Part shown: in pieces, positions 15,782-23,987 of the stretch | How the letters are laid out: the number at the start of each line of letters is the position of its first letter | Position numbering within the stretch: position 1 is the first letter of the stretch | DNA from: Paracoccaceae bacterium | GTDB lineage: Bacteria > Pseudomonadota > Alphaproteobacteria > Rhodobacterales > Rhodobacteraceae | NCBI GenBank assembly: GCA_018222585.1 | Contig: JAAFAB010000020.1 | Span: 1 to 44,061 of the forward strand | DNA: 44,061 bases | Reading direction: 5' to 3' | The notes under the pieces: model-generated | What the model was told of the DNA's origin: nothing | The model's input: only the letters and a program-made list of their open reading frames with translations | Database searches by the model: none | Position numbers and translations under genes: made by a program

Positions 15782-16234
15782 ATGACCGAAACTACCAACG
15801 AGAACTGGCGCTTTCCTTACGGAAGCAAGGCACGCTTCCACATGCACCATGCTCATCTCTTCTGCTCGGACATCGATGCGACGATCGACTTCTATTGTCG
15901 TTGGTTCGACGCGGTGGTCGCCCACGACGGGCCCTATGCCAACTCCCGCAATGTGTTCATGAAGATCGGAATCGGCGCCATCCACCTCTACGACCAGCCA
16001 CCACGTGACCTTGGCCGGCATGCAGTCCACCACCTGGGCTTCCAAGTGGTCGGAATCGACGATCTCTACGAGCGGATGAAGGCCGCTGGCGTCCACCTGC
16101 CTAACCCGATCAAGCGTAACGACGGGTCCGCCTACTTCATGGTGGCGGCACCGGACAATGTCTTGCTGGAGGTGTTCGAGCCTGGCCCTGACCGCCCGAA
16201 AGAAGTGAACGACTTCTACGGCTACAACGACTGA
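15782..16234 (+). CDS. VOC-superfamily metalloprotein (glyoxalase/epimerase-like), module B
   Basis: 150 residues forming one vicinal-oxygen-chelate domain with paired beta-alpha-beta-beta-beta units. Likely metal ligands are His23 (MHHAHLF), His68 (GAIHLY), His83 or 84 (VHHLGF) and Glu130 (LLEVFE). Family members are dioxygenases, glyoxalases or methylmalonyl-CoA epimerases. Next to acyl-CoA genes an epimerase or lyase acting on a CoA ester is plausible but unproven. The ATG at 15782 follows GAGGAGG; an in-frame start at 15653 lies inside the regulatory element. Divergent from the module B operon and probably co-regulated with it. A similar protein with the same ligand pattern is at 41742-42137, again beside a related ligase. 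Confidence 0.88.
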   Translation: MTETTNENWRFPYGSKARFHMHHAHLFCSDIDATIDFYCRWFDAVVAHDGPYANSRNVFMKIGIGAIHLYDQPPRDLGRHAVHHLGFQVVGIDDLYERMKAAGVHLPNPIKRNDGSAYFMVAAPDNVLLEVFEPGPDRPKEVNDFYGYND

Positions 16235-16450
16235 TTCGCCGCACCGGGCACACGGCCCGTTCCCGGTTGCCCCTGCACGATGCTTCATTCGGGGCGCGAC
16301 GGCCAGACAGGCCTCGCGTCCCTTTCCATGTCCCGAGTTCACGCTGCGGCGGCGGAAGCGAAACACTCTTCCCAACCTCGCGCAGCTTGGCCTGGAGGCC
16401 CTGAGAAACAGCCTTGTATTGAGGCCTGCGACTTGCTAGCGATATTGCAA

Positions 16451-16473
16451 TTAGCGAAACACTGTTTCGCTAA
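16451..16473. promoter_or_regulatory. IclR-type operator before dctP (perfect 10-bp palindrome, 3-bp spacer)
   Basis: Arms TTAGCGAAAC and GTTTCGCTAA are perfect inverted repeats around ACT. The GAAAC-N3-GTTTC core is the pattern of IclR-family operators such as KdgR. Positions 16453-16472 match 31197-31216, in front of the IclR gene, at 17 of 20 bases. It lies 18 bp before the dctP ATG, just after a possible promoter (TTGAGG 16419-16424, GATATT 16441-16446), so bound protein would block transcription. Confidence 0.75.
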
Positions 16474-16491
16474 GCAAAATGGGAGGACATC

Positions 16492-17544
16492 ATGAACCAC
16501 ATCAAACGGGCCGCGACGGCCCTATCCTTGCTATGCGCTGCAACTGTCGCACAGGCAGAAACCACTCTGCTCTTCGGCGAGGCCGGCCCTGACCGCGGCC
16601 CGCGCCCTGAAGCGATCAAATGGTATGCTGATGAGGTTGCCGCCCGCTCCGATGGCGAGCTGAAAATCGACATCCAATGGGGTGGCGCTCTGTTCAAGTC
16701 CTCTGCCGCCATGCAATCCATCGGCAGCGGCGTCGCCGACCTCGGCACGATCATTTCCGTCTACTACCCGCAAGAGATGATCGGCCTTGGCATCGCGGAC
16801 CTGCCTATCCGCAATGCCGATCTCTGGGTCAGCATGCGTGCCACCGACGAGCTGATGCGCACCAACGAGGCGATCCGCGACGACCTGGCGTCCAAGGACC
16901 TTGTCTACCTCGGCGTCTGGACGACCAGCCAGGTGAACATTGCCTGCAAGGGCCGGACCATCCGCTCGATCTCCGACATCGAAGGCGTGAAGGTGCGTGG
17001 CGTGGGGGCCTATGGCAAAGTCTTCGGTGATCTCGGCGCGACATCGATCAACATGAACACCTACGAAGCCTACCAGGGGCTCGATACCGGCCTTCTGGAC
17101 TGCACCCAGGGTTACTCCTACCTGATGGCCTCCCTCAAACTCGAGGAAGTGGTCGACAGCTACACCCTGCTTGACTGGGGGCAGGTCGGCGGCCTGGGCC
17201 TGTTCATGAACAAGTTCACTTTCGACAGCCTGTCCGAAGAGGAACAGAAGGTCCTGCTGGAGGCCGGCGAAGAGATGTCCGACGAGTTCGGCGAGATCCT
17301 GACCCGCGTCAATGACGAAGCCATCCAGACACTCACCGATGCCGGGGTCGAAATCACCACCCTGCCCGAGGAAGAGCGCGCCGTCCTGATCGAGAATGGC
17401 CTGAAGTACATCGACGAGTGGGTCACCACCGCTGATGGCGCCGGCCTCCCGGGCGAGGAGATCCTTCAGGAATACCGGGATCTGATCGCGAAATGGACGA
17501 CCGTCCGTGACGAGAAGGGCTACCCCTGGGCACCGAAAGAGTGA
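16492..17544 (+). CDS. dctP: TRAP transporter DctP-type substrate-binding protein, module C
   Basis: 350-residue periplasmic protein; the signal peptide ends VAQA (cleavage after residue 22). The DctP fold is shown by FKSSAAMQSIGSGVADLG, the NIACKGRTIRS segment and GVKVRGVG, whose Arg169 corresponds to the Arg that binds the substrate carboxylate in this family. The ATG follows GGGAGG. First gene of a three-gene operon with the small and large permeases. An IclR-type operator covers its leader, tying it to the beta-oxidation operon across the terminator at 19429. A dicarboxylate or medium-chain organic acid is the likely ligand; the sequence alone does not decide. Confidence 0.93.
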   Translation: MNHIKRAATALSLLCAATVAQAETTLLFGEAGPDRGPRPEAIKWYADEVAARSDGELKIDIQWGGALFKSSAAMQSIGSGVADLGTIISVYYPQEMIGLGIADLPIRNADLWVSMRATDELMRTNEAIRDDLASKDLVYLGVWTTSQVNIACKGRTIRSISDIEGVKVRGVGAYGKVFGDLGATSINMNTYEAYQGLDTGLLDCTQGYSYLMASLKLEEVVDSYTLLDWGQVGGLGLFMNKFTFDSLSEEEQKVLLEAGEEMSDEFGEILTRVNDEAIQTLTDAGVEITTLPEEERAVLIENGLKYIDEWVTTADGAGLPGEEILQEYRDLIAKWTTVRDEKGYPWAPKE

Positions 17545-17547
17545 CCC

Positions 17548-18060
17548 ATGCAGACCCGGCTTGATCGCTTTCTCCTCAACCTTGGCGCCGCAGCCGTGTT
17601 GCTCCTGGGGACGCTCATCACCGTGAATGTGCTGACCCGCGCGCTGTTCGGGATTTCCATCCCGGACAGCGTCACCATGGTGCGCGAACTGATGGTGGCC
17701 GCCATCCTCCTGCCGCTGGCCCAGGCCACGGCCGAACGGGCCCATGTCAGTGTCGAACTGCTGTCCAAGCGTCTGAGCCCGCGCGGGCAATCACTGCTCA
17801 TCATCCTCGGCTCACTGATCGGGCTCCTGGCCCTGTCGCCACTGCTCTGGGCCGGCTGGAAGGAATTCCACGACACCTGGACCTCCGGAAGCTTCTTCTC
17901 GGGCGAGATCCAGATCCCGAAATGGCCTGGGCGCCTGATGTTCGTGCTCGGCGTTGCCACATGTTGGCTACGGCTGGTCTGGCTTGCCTTCGATGACGCC
18001 CGCACTGTGCTGCGCGGCGGCACGGTGGACCTGGCGCAAAACACCCACGAGGTCGAATAA
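17548..18060 (+). CDS. dctQ: TRAP transporter small permease (DctQ type), module C
   Basis: 170 residues with four membrane helices (for example FLLNLGAAAVLLLGTLITVN and SLLIILGSLIGLLALSPLLW). ERAHVSVELL is a typical DctQ segment between helices. The start lies 3 bp after the dctP stop, so translation is coupled. It pairs with the large subunit that follows and stabilises it in the inner membrane. Unlike the three TAXI systems in this window, the small and large subunits are separate proteins here. Confidence 0.92.
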   Translation: MQTRLDRFLLNLGAAAVLLLGTLITVNVLTRALFGISIPDSVTMVRELMVAAILLPLAQATAERAHVSVELLSKRLSPRGQSLLIILGSLIGLLALSPLLWAGWKEFHDTWTSGSFFSGEIQIPKWPGRLMFVLGVATCWLRLVWLAFDDARTVLRGGTVDLAQNTHEVE

Positions 18061-18062
18061 CA

Positions 18063-19403
18063 ATGGATGCTGCAACCATCGGCTTTATCGCCTTCGGCGC
18101 CGGTATCGTGCTGCTCGCGCTGCGGGTGCCGATCGGCTTCGTACTGGCCGGCGTGGCCACCGTCGCCGTCTTCTTCATCTTCGCGACCCGTACCGGCACC
18201 TTCATGCCCGAACGCGCCATCCGCGCGACCACATCGATCGTGTTTTCAAACGCCTTCGACCTGATCCACTCCTACGACCTGTCGATGATCCCGCTTTTCG
18301 TGGCCCTAGGCCACATCGCCTACAAGGCTGAGATCACGACCAAGATCTACCACGCGGCAAAAGTCTGGCTGTCCTGGCTGCCGGGTGGCGTGGCGATCGC
18401 ATCGGTCATGGGCTGCGGTGGCTTCTCGGCGATCACCGGCAGCTCGATCGCCTGCGCTTCGACAATGGGGCGGATCTGCACTCCCGAGATGATGCGCATG
18501 GGCTACGACAGCCGCCTGGCCACTGCCAGCGTAGCTGCCGGGGGCACGCTTGGCTCGCTGATCCCGCCCTCGGTGCTGTTCATCATCTACGGTATCTTCA
18601 CCGAGACCTCGATAAGCTCGCTCTTCCTTGCCGGCGTCCTGCCCGGGCTGCTGACCCTCGCGGGCTTCATCCTTGCCATCTCCTTCTGGATCTGGCGCGA
18701 GCCCGCTGCCGCCCCGGCTTCCGACATCCGCTACCCCATGGCTGAACGCTGGAAGGCCGCCCTGGCCGCCTGGCCCGCCGTGCTGCTTTTCGTGGTGATC
18801 ATCGGCGGCATCTACGGCGGCATCTTCACAGCGACCGAAGCGGCAGCCGTCTGCGTCACCGCCACGGTGCTGATCGGTCTGTTCCAGCGCAAGCTCAGCC
18901 TGCGCGACATCTGGGACAGCGTGCGCGAGACCTGCGTGCAGACTGCGGCGATCTTCTTCATCGCGGCTACGGCAAAGATCTTCGTCGCAATGGTGGCGCT
19001 GACCGGCGTGCCGCCGATCATCGTCAATGCGGTGTCGCAAGCGGACCTGTCGGTGGTCACGCTGCTGATCGTGCTGGCGGTGATCTACCTGCTGCTTGGC
19101 ATGTTCCTCGATCCCATCGGGATCATGGTTCTGACCCTGCCGCTGGTGATCCCGTTGGTCGAAAGTTACGGTCTGAACCTGATCTGGTTCGGCGTGGTGG
19201 TCATCAAGTTGCTGGAGATCGGGCTGATCACGCCCCCAGTCGGGCTGAACGTTTTCGTCATCGCCAACGTGGTGGGGCGCGAGGTGTCGATCGACAGGAT
19301 ATTCTCTGGTGTCACGCGTTTCCTGGCCTTCGACATCGTCGTGCTGATCCTGATCATGTCCTTCCCGGTCATTTCCCTGCTGCTGCCCATGGGAATGAAC
19401 TGA
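18063..19403 (+). CDS. dctM: TRAP transporter large permease (DctM type), module C
   Basis: 446 residues, about 12 membrane helices, normal length. The motifs GCGGFSAITGSSIACASTMG and AAGGTLGSLIPPSVLFIIYG, and the late LGMFLDPIGIMVLTLPLVIP and GLITPPVGLNVFV, are standard for the translocating subunit of DctP-type systems. It starts 2 bp after the dctQ stop. A strong stem-loop with T-rich flank follows 25 bp after the stop and closes the operon. Confidence 0.94.
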   Translation: MDAATIGFIAFGAGIVLLALRVPIGFVLAGVATVAVFFIFATRTGTFMPERAIRATTSIVFSNAFDLIHSYDLSMIPLFVALGHIAYKAEITTKIYHAAKVWLSWLPGGVAIASVMGCGGFSAITGSSIACASTMGRICTPEMMRMGYDSRLATASVAAGGTLGSLIPPSVLFIIYGIFTETSISSLFLAGVLPGLLTLAGFILAISFWIWREPAAAPASDIRYPMAERWKAALAAWPAVLLFVVIIGGIYGGIFTATEAAAVCVTATVLIGLFQRKLSLRDIWDSVRETCVQTAAIFFIAATAKIFVAMVALTGVPPIIVNAVSQADLSVVTLLIVLAVIYLLLGMFLDPIGIMVLTLPLVIPLVESYGLNLIWFGVVVIKLLEIGLITPPVGLNVFVIANVVGREVSIDRIFSGVTRFLAFDIVVLILIMSFPVISLLLPMGMN

Positions 19404-19428
19404 AGCTCGTGATCGCTGCAAAATCGAA

Positions 19429-19456
19429 AAGGCCGCCCGGTGTTCCGGGCGGCCTT
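19429..19456. terminator. Bidirectional rho-independent terminator
   Basis: Perfect 12-bp arms AAGGCCGCCCGG and CCGGGCGGCCTT with loop TGTT. TTCTTCGTTT follows on the plus strand, and the preceding AAAATCGAAAA gives a U-rich tail on the minus strand. It serves dctM from the left and the membrane-protein gene (stop at 19491) from the right. Confidence 0.92.
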
Positions 19457-19490
19457 CTTCGTTTCGCAAAGGGCGGCCCACCCTCCGCAG

Positions 19491-20936
19491 CTACATCAGC
19501 ACCAGAAGACTGAGAAGGAAGAGGCCGTAAACCACCAGCATCTCGCGCCAACTCCAACCCAGTCCCAACTTCAGCAAGGGCAGCTTCACCGCATTGGCCA
19601 GGATCCGCAGCGTGGTGGATGCCGGGGCAATCGTGATCGCGATGGACCAGCCAAGCGACAGTGCAAAGACGGACAGATGCGGGGAGATTTCCAGCGTATG
19701 CAGCTCGGGCAGGATGCGGGCAAAGACCGCGACGGTCGTCACGGGCCCGACACCCAGCATGGCAATCGCCACCACACCGGCGCAGGCTCCGGCCAGAACC
19801 GCGAAGGAGGAGATGCCATTATCGCTTAGCCAGGTGCTCAGCGCGGCGGTGTCCAGAAGAGGTGGCAGCAGCACGCCGATCATCCCGGCACAGGCAAAGA
19901 TGGCCACCTCGCCATGCTGGTTCGCGGCGCGCTGGCGCAAGCCGTCGCGCAGGATGCGTCCCATTGCCGGCAAGCGCGGCGCCGGCCGCGTGGCTCGCAG
20001 TTCCAGCCAGAGCCAGCTGAACCCGATGGGCACCATGCCCAGCAGGATCCCGACAAAGAACCGAAGGTCCAGAGCGGTGGAGATCGCCCAGCCCCCGACC
20101 GTGATGCAGGCCACTACCGAAAGGATCCTCAACGCGCAGACACCGAGCTCCGCCAGGTCCGCATCAGCCTGCTTGCGCGCCTCTCCGGACGGCAGGGCCG
20201 GCCGCTTGTAAGACATGCGGTCGGCCAGCCATCCCACGGCGATGAAGACCACCGCGCCGCCAAGTCCAAGGGGCATGTAGGCGAACCAGCTGACCTCGTG
20301 GAAGCTGGTCAGAAGGATTGCGATGGTGACAGAGGTGGGTGACCACATGGGAATGCAGCTGAAGCCGCGCAGGATTGCGGTTGCCATACGGCGGGCACGG
20401 ATCCCGGCGATGCGCAGGGTTTCGGCATCGCCGTTGTCCGGCGTGGGGCGATAGACCATGGTTCCCAGCAGGCCGACGCTGCCGATGGACAGGAAGAGGC
20501 CCATGGCGTGGGCGCCTGCTGTCAGCATCAGGTAGCGCCGCCCCGGGGCCTGCCGGATCAGCAGCTCTCCACAGCGCCGCACCAGCCGCGTCTGCGCCGC
20601 GACCAGGTTCAGCAGGCCGACCGCAAGCAGAAAGAAGACGAGGAAGGAAGCGGAATCGATGGCGGCCCAGATCAGTGCCACATCGAGCGCATCGCGCAGG
20701 GCAAGTGCCACCAGCAGCCCCGCGATCAGGGCCAGCAGGGACCAGATCAGCGGGCCCAACCTGCGCAGGTGCAGCAACAGGTAAAGCCCGAGGGAGACAA
20801 TGCCGGCCAGTTCGACCGGGGCACCGCCAAGGCCCAGCTCATGCAGGGCGAAAGCCACGAAGATGATCAGCGTCAGAAGGGACGACGGATCCGGGCGCGC
20901 GGCCCCGGGCGATCCCGGGACCGCCCCTTCGGTCAC
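19491..20936 (-). CDS. Polytopic membrane protein, possible permease of unassigned family
   Basis: 481 residues with ~12 predicted membrane segments and short loops. Architecture (two sets of helices around a charged central loop near KRPALPSGEARKQADADL, and small-residue-rich re-entrant-like stretches such as MWSPTSVTIAILLTSF and GPVTTVAVFARILPEL) suggests an ion-transporter-like secondary carrier (the superfamily with ArsB, NhaD, DcuC), but I cannot place it. The start is GTG at 20936, whose GTGA overlaps the stop of the upstream crotonase gene. Last gene of the beta-oxidation operon, so it may export or import a pathway acid. The bidirectional terminator lies just beyond its stop. Confidence 0.8.
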   Translation of the reverse strand: MTEGAVPGSPGAARPDPSSLLTLIIFVAFALHELGLGGAPVELAGIVSLGLYLLLHLRRLGPLIWSLLALIAGLLVALALRDALDVALIWAAIDSASFLVFFLLAVGLLNLVAAQTRLVRRCGELLIRQAPGRRYLMLTAGAHAMGLFLSIGSVGLLGTMVYRPTPDNGDAETLRIAGIRARRMATAILRGFSCIPMWSPTSVTIAILLTSFHEVSWFAYMPLGLGGAVVFIAVGWLADRMSYKRPALPSGEARKQADADLAELGVCALRILSVVACITVGGWAISTALDLRFFVGILLGMVPIGFSWLWLELRATRPAPRLPAMGRILRDGLRQRAANQHGEVAIFACAGMIGVLLPPLLDTAALSTWLSDNGISSFAVLAGACAGVVAIAMLGVGPVTTVAVFARILPELHTLEISPHLSVFALSLGWSIAITIAPASTTLRILANAVKLPLLKLGLGWSWREMLVVYGLFLLSLLVLM

Positions 20937-21727
20937 CGCTCCTCCGGTTCGGGCCAGACGGGCTGACGCTTCTCGACGAAGGCGCGCAGCCCTTCCTGGG
21001 CATCGGCAGTGACGGCGGTGTTGCAGAAATCCTCTACGGCCACGGCGACACCGCGCCGGTAATCCAGGTCATTGGCCCGGTGGAAGGCCGCACGCGCCTG
21101 GCGCATCGAGTTGGGCGCGCGCGAGGCGAAGCCCCCGGCGATCTCGCGGCAACGGTCCCAAAGGGCGTCGGGCGCGGTGACCTCGGCGACCAGTCCGAGG
21201 CGACGGGCCTCTTCGGCGCCAAAACTGCGGCCCGAGAACAGCAGCTCGAACGCCCGGTATCGACCGACGATCCGCGGCAGATGGGTGAAGTGGATCGCCG
21301 GCAGCAGGCCCGAGTCCAGCTCGGGATACCCGAAGCTGGCCTTTTCCGAAGCCACCAGCATGTCGCAGGAAATGCCCAGCGTCATGCCGCCGCCCCGGGC
21401 CGCGCCGTTGACCGCCGCGATGGAAGGCTTGCCTAGGGCATATTGCGCATCCCAGAGCCCGATATAGAGCTTTTCCAGGAACTTGCGGATCTCTCCCATG
21501 GGCTGGCCCAGCAGGATGTCCAGATCCAGTCCGGCGCAGAAGATCTTGGGCAGGGCACTGCGCAGGATCACCGCACGGGCGCTGCTGTCATGACGCGCGC
21601 GTGCCAGCACATCCAAGATCTCGTCCAGCAACACCAGGCTGAAGGCATTGACCGGCGGCCGGTTCAGGGTGATCTCGGCCACCCGTTCCGACACGTCGTA
21701 AGTCAGGAATTCATAGCTGCGGTCCAT
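20933..21727 (-). CDS. Enoyl-CoA hydratase/isomerase-family protein (crotonase)
   Basis: 264 residues with the crotonase oxyanion-hole segments (FCAGLDLD and NGAARGGGMTLGISCDM). Of the two catalytic Glu residues of classical hydratases, the first is replaced by Thr (GGGMT, residue 116), while the second is kept (YPELDSG, Glu136). That favours an isomerase or another one-base crotonase reaction over simple hydration. Starts with ATG at 21727 after AAGGAGG, 50 bp downstream of the crotonase-flavoprotein gene. In a pim-like scheme it would take the place of PimE. Its stop overlaps the next gene's start. Confidence 0.9.
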   Translation of the reverse strand: MDRSYEFLTYDVSERVAEITLNRPPVNAFSLVLLDEILDVLARARHDSSARAVILRSALPKIFCAGLDLDILLGQPMGEIRKFLEKLYIGLWDAQYALGKPSIAAVNGAARGGGMTLGISCDMLVASEKASFGYPELDSGLLPAIHFTHLPRIVGRYRAFELLFSGRSFGAEEARRLGLVAEVTAPDALWDRCREIAGGFASRAPNSMRQARAAFHRANDLDYRRGVAVAVEDFCNTAVTADAQEGLRAFVEKRQPVWPEPEER

Positions 21728-21777
21728 CCGCGCCTCCTTGTCTTCAAGTCAATTTCGTCGTCGTGTCGCGATCCCGG

Positions 21778-23598
21778 TCAGCCCCGGCCCGCGTAACGGG
21801 CGGCGCGGTCCAGCGCCTCGCGCATCTCGCGTTCCATCTGTGCCACCAGGTCGGCCAGCGGCGCGCGACGGGTCACCGCGCCGAGGCTCTGCCCGGCCGA
21901 AAGAACCCCGCGCGAAACGTCGCCGCTTTCATAGGCCGCCTTCGAATGCTGTCCGCTGATCAACGGCATCAGCTCCGCCACGGTCACGTCTGGGCGTGTC
22001 GCCTCGATCTCTGCCAGCTCGCGCATCGTATCATTGGCCAGCGCCCGCACGGTGTTGCGGATCGTGCGCATACCCAGGGCGGTATCACCCTCGGCCGCGG
22101 CGATCAGCGCCTGCTTGTAGCCCTCATGGGCCCAGATCTCGTCCGCGACGAGGAAGCGGGTGCCGACCACGGCCCCTGCCCCGCCCATGGCCAGAACCGA
22201 GGCCACCTGGCCACCCGTGCCGATTCCGCCACCGATGAGCCACGGGATCGACAGGCGCGTCTCGGCCAGGCCCGCGTTGACGAAACTGCCGATCATCTCC
22301 AGGCCCGGATGACCACCGCATTCCGCCCCTACGATACTGACCGCATCGACGCCGATCGCCTCGGCCTTCTGCGCATGGCGCAGGCTGGCAGTCTTGTGCA
22401 GCACCTTGATTCCGGCAGCGCGTGTGATGTCGAGGAATGCTTCCGGGCTGCGGCCCGAGGTTTCGATGAAGCGCACACCCTCATCGGCCACGATCTCGAA
22501 GACGTCGCGGGTGCGGTCCCCCTCGACCAGTTTCGGCAGCATCGAGATGTTGACGCCGAAGGGGCGCGCACCACAGAGGCTGCGGGCGCGGCGGATCTCG
22601 GCCCGCAGGGCCTCGGGTTCGCGGAAGCTGGCGGCGGTGATGAAACCGATGATCCCCGCATGCGCTGCGGCGGCGACGTAATCCGCATTGGCCAGCCACA
22701 TCAGCCCGCCCGCAACGATGGGCAACCGGGTGCCGAAAAGGCGCGTGATCTCGGTCTCGATGCCCGGCGCCTCCTCCTCCGCCGTGCGCGAAGGCGCTGC
22801 CGGTACGGGGAAGTCCGGGTGCCGCTTCTCGTGGAAGGCACGGATACCTTCAGCGGCTTCGGGAGCCCCCAGGGCTTGTCCCATGGCGCGGCGTTCGCGG
22901 TCCAGATGCGCCTCGAAGGCCTCCCGGGTCGGCGCGTCGATCAACTCCTTGATGACCCCCTGAGCCGTGCGCGCGCCCCGTGCAAGGTCCTCGGCCAGCG
23001 CCAGGGCGCCCGCCAGGGCCGCGCCGGGGTGTTCGATGCGATTGATCAGCCCCAGGGCATAAAGCCGCTCCACCGGAATCCGGTCGCCCAGCAGGGCGAT
23101 CTCCTTGGCCAGTTGCGGCGGCAGCGCCAGGGCAAGGTAGCCGCTGCCGCCGCCGTCCGGCACCAGTCCCGCCCGCACATAGGCCAGCGAGATGAAGCTG
23201 CCCTCGGCGGCGACCAGAAGATCGGCGGCAAAGGCCAGAGAGGCGCCGGCCCCGGCCGCCCCACCCTCGATCGCGGCGATGACCGGGGTCTTCAGGCCGC
23301 GCAGGGTGCGGATCAGGCCATGAAGCTTCTCGATCGACTCCTCGCGTTCCGCGAGGGTCATCGCGGCACGGGTCTCCAGCGAGGCCAGGTCGCCACCGGA
23401 GCTAAAAAAGCCACCGGCGCCGGTCAGCACGATATTGGCGACTGCCGGATCGGCCTCGGCCTCCTGCAGGTGGCGTTTCAGGCCCAGGTACATCTCCGGC
23501 ACCAGGGTGTTGCGCTTGCCGGGGCGGTTCAGAGTCAGGATCCGGGTCGCACCGCGCGTTTCGACAAGAACGAGTTCAGGTTGGGCTTGCATGGTCAT
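21778..23598 (-). CDS. Crotonase fused to nitronate-monooxygenase-like flavoprotein
   Basis: 606 residues, two enzymes in one open frame. Residues 1-~265 are a crotonase: oxyanion-hole segments SSGGDLAS and EGGAAGAGASLAFAADLL are present, but both hydratase Glu residues are absent (Ser120, Tyr140). Asp148 in GLVPDGGG is kept, as in PaaG-type isomerases. Residues ~285-606 are an FMN TIM barrel of the nitronate monooxygenase/FabK superfamily: PIVAGGLMWLANADYVAAA, GVNISMLP, AECGGHPG with the expected active-site His430, and phosphate-binding GGGIGTGGQ (457-464) and GAGAVVGTRF. A ~20-residue Ala/Glu-rich linker joins them. The ATG overlaps the thioesterase stop. An isomerase feeding a flavin reductase or oxidase on acyl-CoA is my inference. 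Confidence 0.92.
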   Translation of the reverse strand: MTMQAQPELVLVETRGATRILTLNRPGKRNTLVPEMYLGLKRHLQEAEADPAVANIVLTGAGGFFSSGGDLASLETRAAMTLAEREESIEKLHGLIRTLRGLKTPVIAAIEGGAAGAGASLAFAADLLVAAEGSFISLAYVRAGLVPDGGGSGYLALALPPQLAKEIALLGDRIPVERLYALGLINRIEHPGAALAGALALAEDLARGARTAQGVIKELIDAPTREAFEAHLDRERRAMGQALGAPEAAEGIRAFHEKRHPDFPVPAAPSRTAEEEAPGIETEITRLFGTRLPIVAGGLMWLANADYVAAAAHAGIIGFITAASFREPEALRAEIRRARSLCGARPFGVNISMLPKLVEGDRTRDVFEIVADEGVRFIETSGRSPEAFLDITRAAGIKVLHKTASLRHAQKAEAIGVDAVSIVGAECGGHPGLEMIGSFVNAGLAETRLSIPWLIGGGIGTGGQVASVLAMGGAGAVVGTRFLVADEIWAHEGYKQALIAAAEGDTALGMRTIRNTVRALANDTMRELAEIEATRPDVTVAELMPLISGQHSKAAYESGDVSRGVLSAGQSLGAVTRRAPLADLVAQMEREMREALDRAARYAGRG

Positions 23599-23987
23599 CT
23601 CCGGGAAATCCTGAATGTGGCAGAGCCGGTCGCCATCACCTGCCCCTCTTCGTCACGCAGCACGGCCTCGGCGAATTTCAGGCTGCGCCCGCCGCCGGTA
23701 ATCCGCCCCGTGGCACGGACCGTGCCGCCGGTGGCGCCACACACGAAATTCACGTTCAGCGTCACGGTGACACCCTTGAACGCGTCGTTGGGGAACTGCC
23801 GCCGGATCGCCACGCCGCAGGCATTGTCCAGCAGCATGGAGACGACGCCCCCATGCAGCAGACCGTGCATGTTCAGGTGCTGTGGCCCGATCTCGAGCTC
23901 GCACACACCTTCCTCCAGCTCGCCCGCGGAAGAGCGATAGCCCATATGGGCCCGGATTCCCGAAGTGTCGGGCGGCAGCGCGCTCAT
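23595..23987 (-). CDS. PaaI-family hotdog thioesterase
   Basis: 130 residues with the hotdog-fold signature LHGGVVSMLLDNACG, followed by TVTLNVNFV and a C-terminal VMATGSATFRI strand. Such enzymes hydrolyse aberrant or dead-end acyl-CoAs to recover CoA. It overlaps both neighbours by 4 bp (the small acyl-CoA dehydrogenase upstream and the crotonase-flavoprotein downstream), so it is an integral part of the operon. Substrate range is not predictable. Confidence 0.92.
   Translation of the reverse strand: MSALPPDTSGIRAHMGYRSSAGELEEGVCELEIGPQHLNMHGLLHGGVVSMLLDNACGVAIRRQFPNDAFKGVTVTLNVNFVCGATGGTVRATGRITGGGRSLKFAEAVLRDEEGQVMATGSATFRISRR

Noticed and set aside
21763..23940. Long plus-strand frame (~725 codons) opposite the crotonase-flavoprotein gene
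   Set aside because: Low-complexity antisense translation; the minus strand encodes recognisable catalytic motifs throughout.
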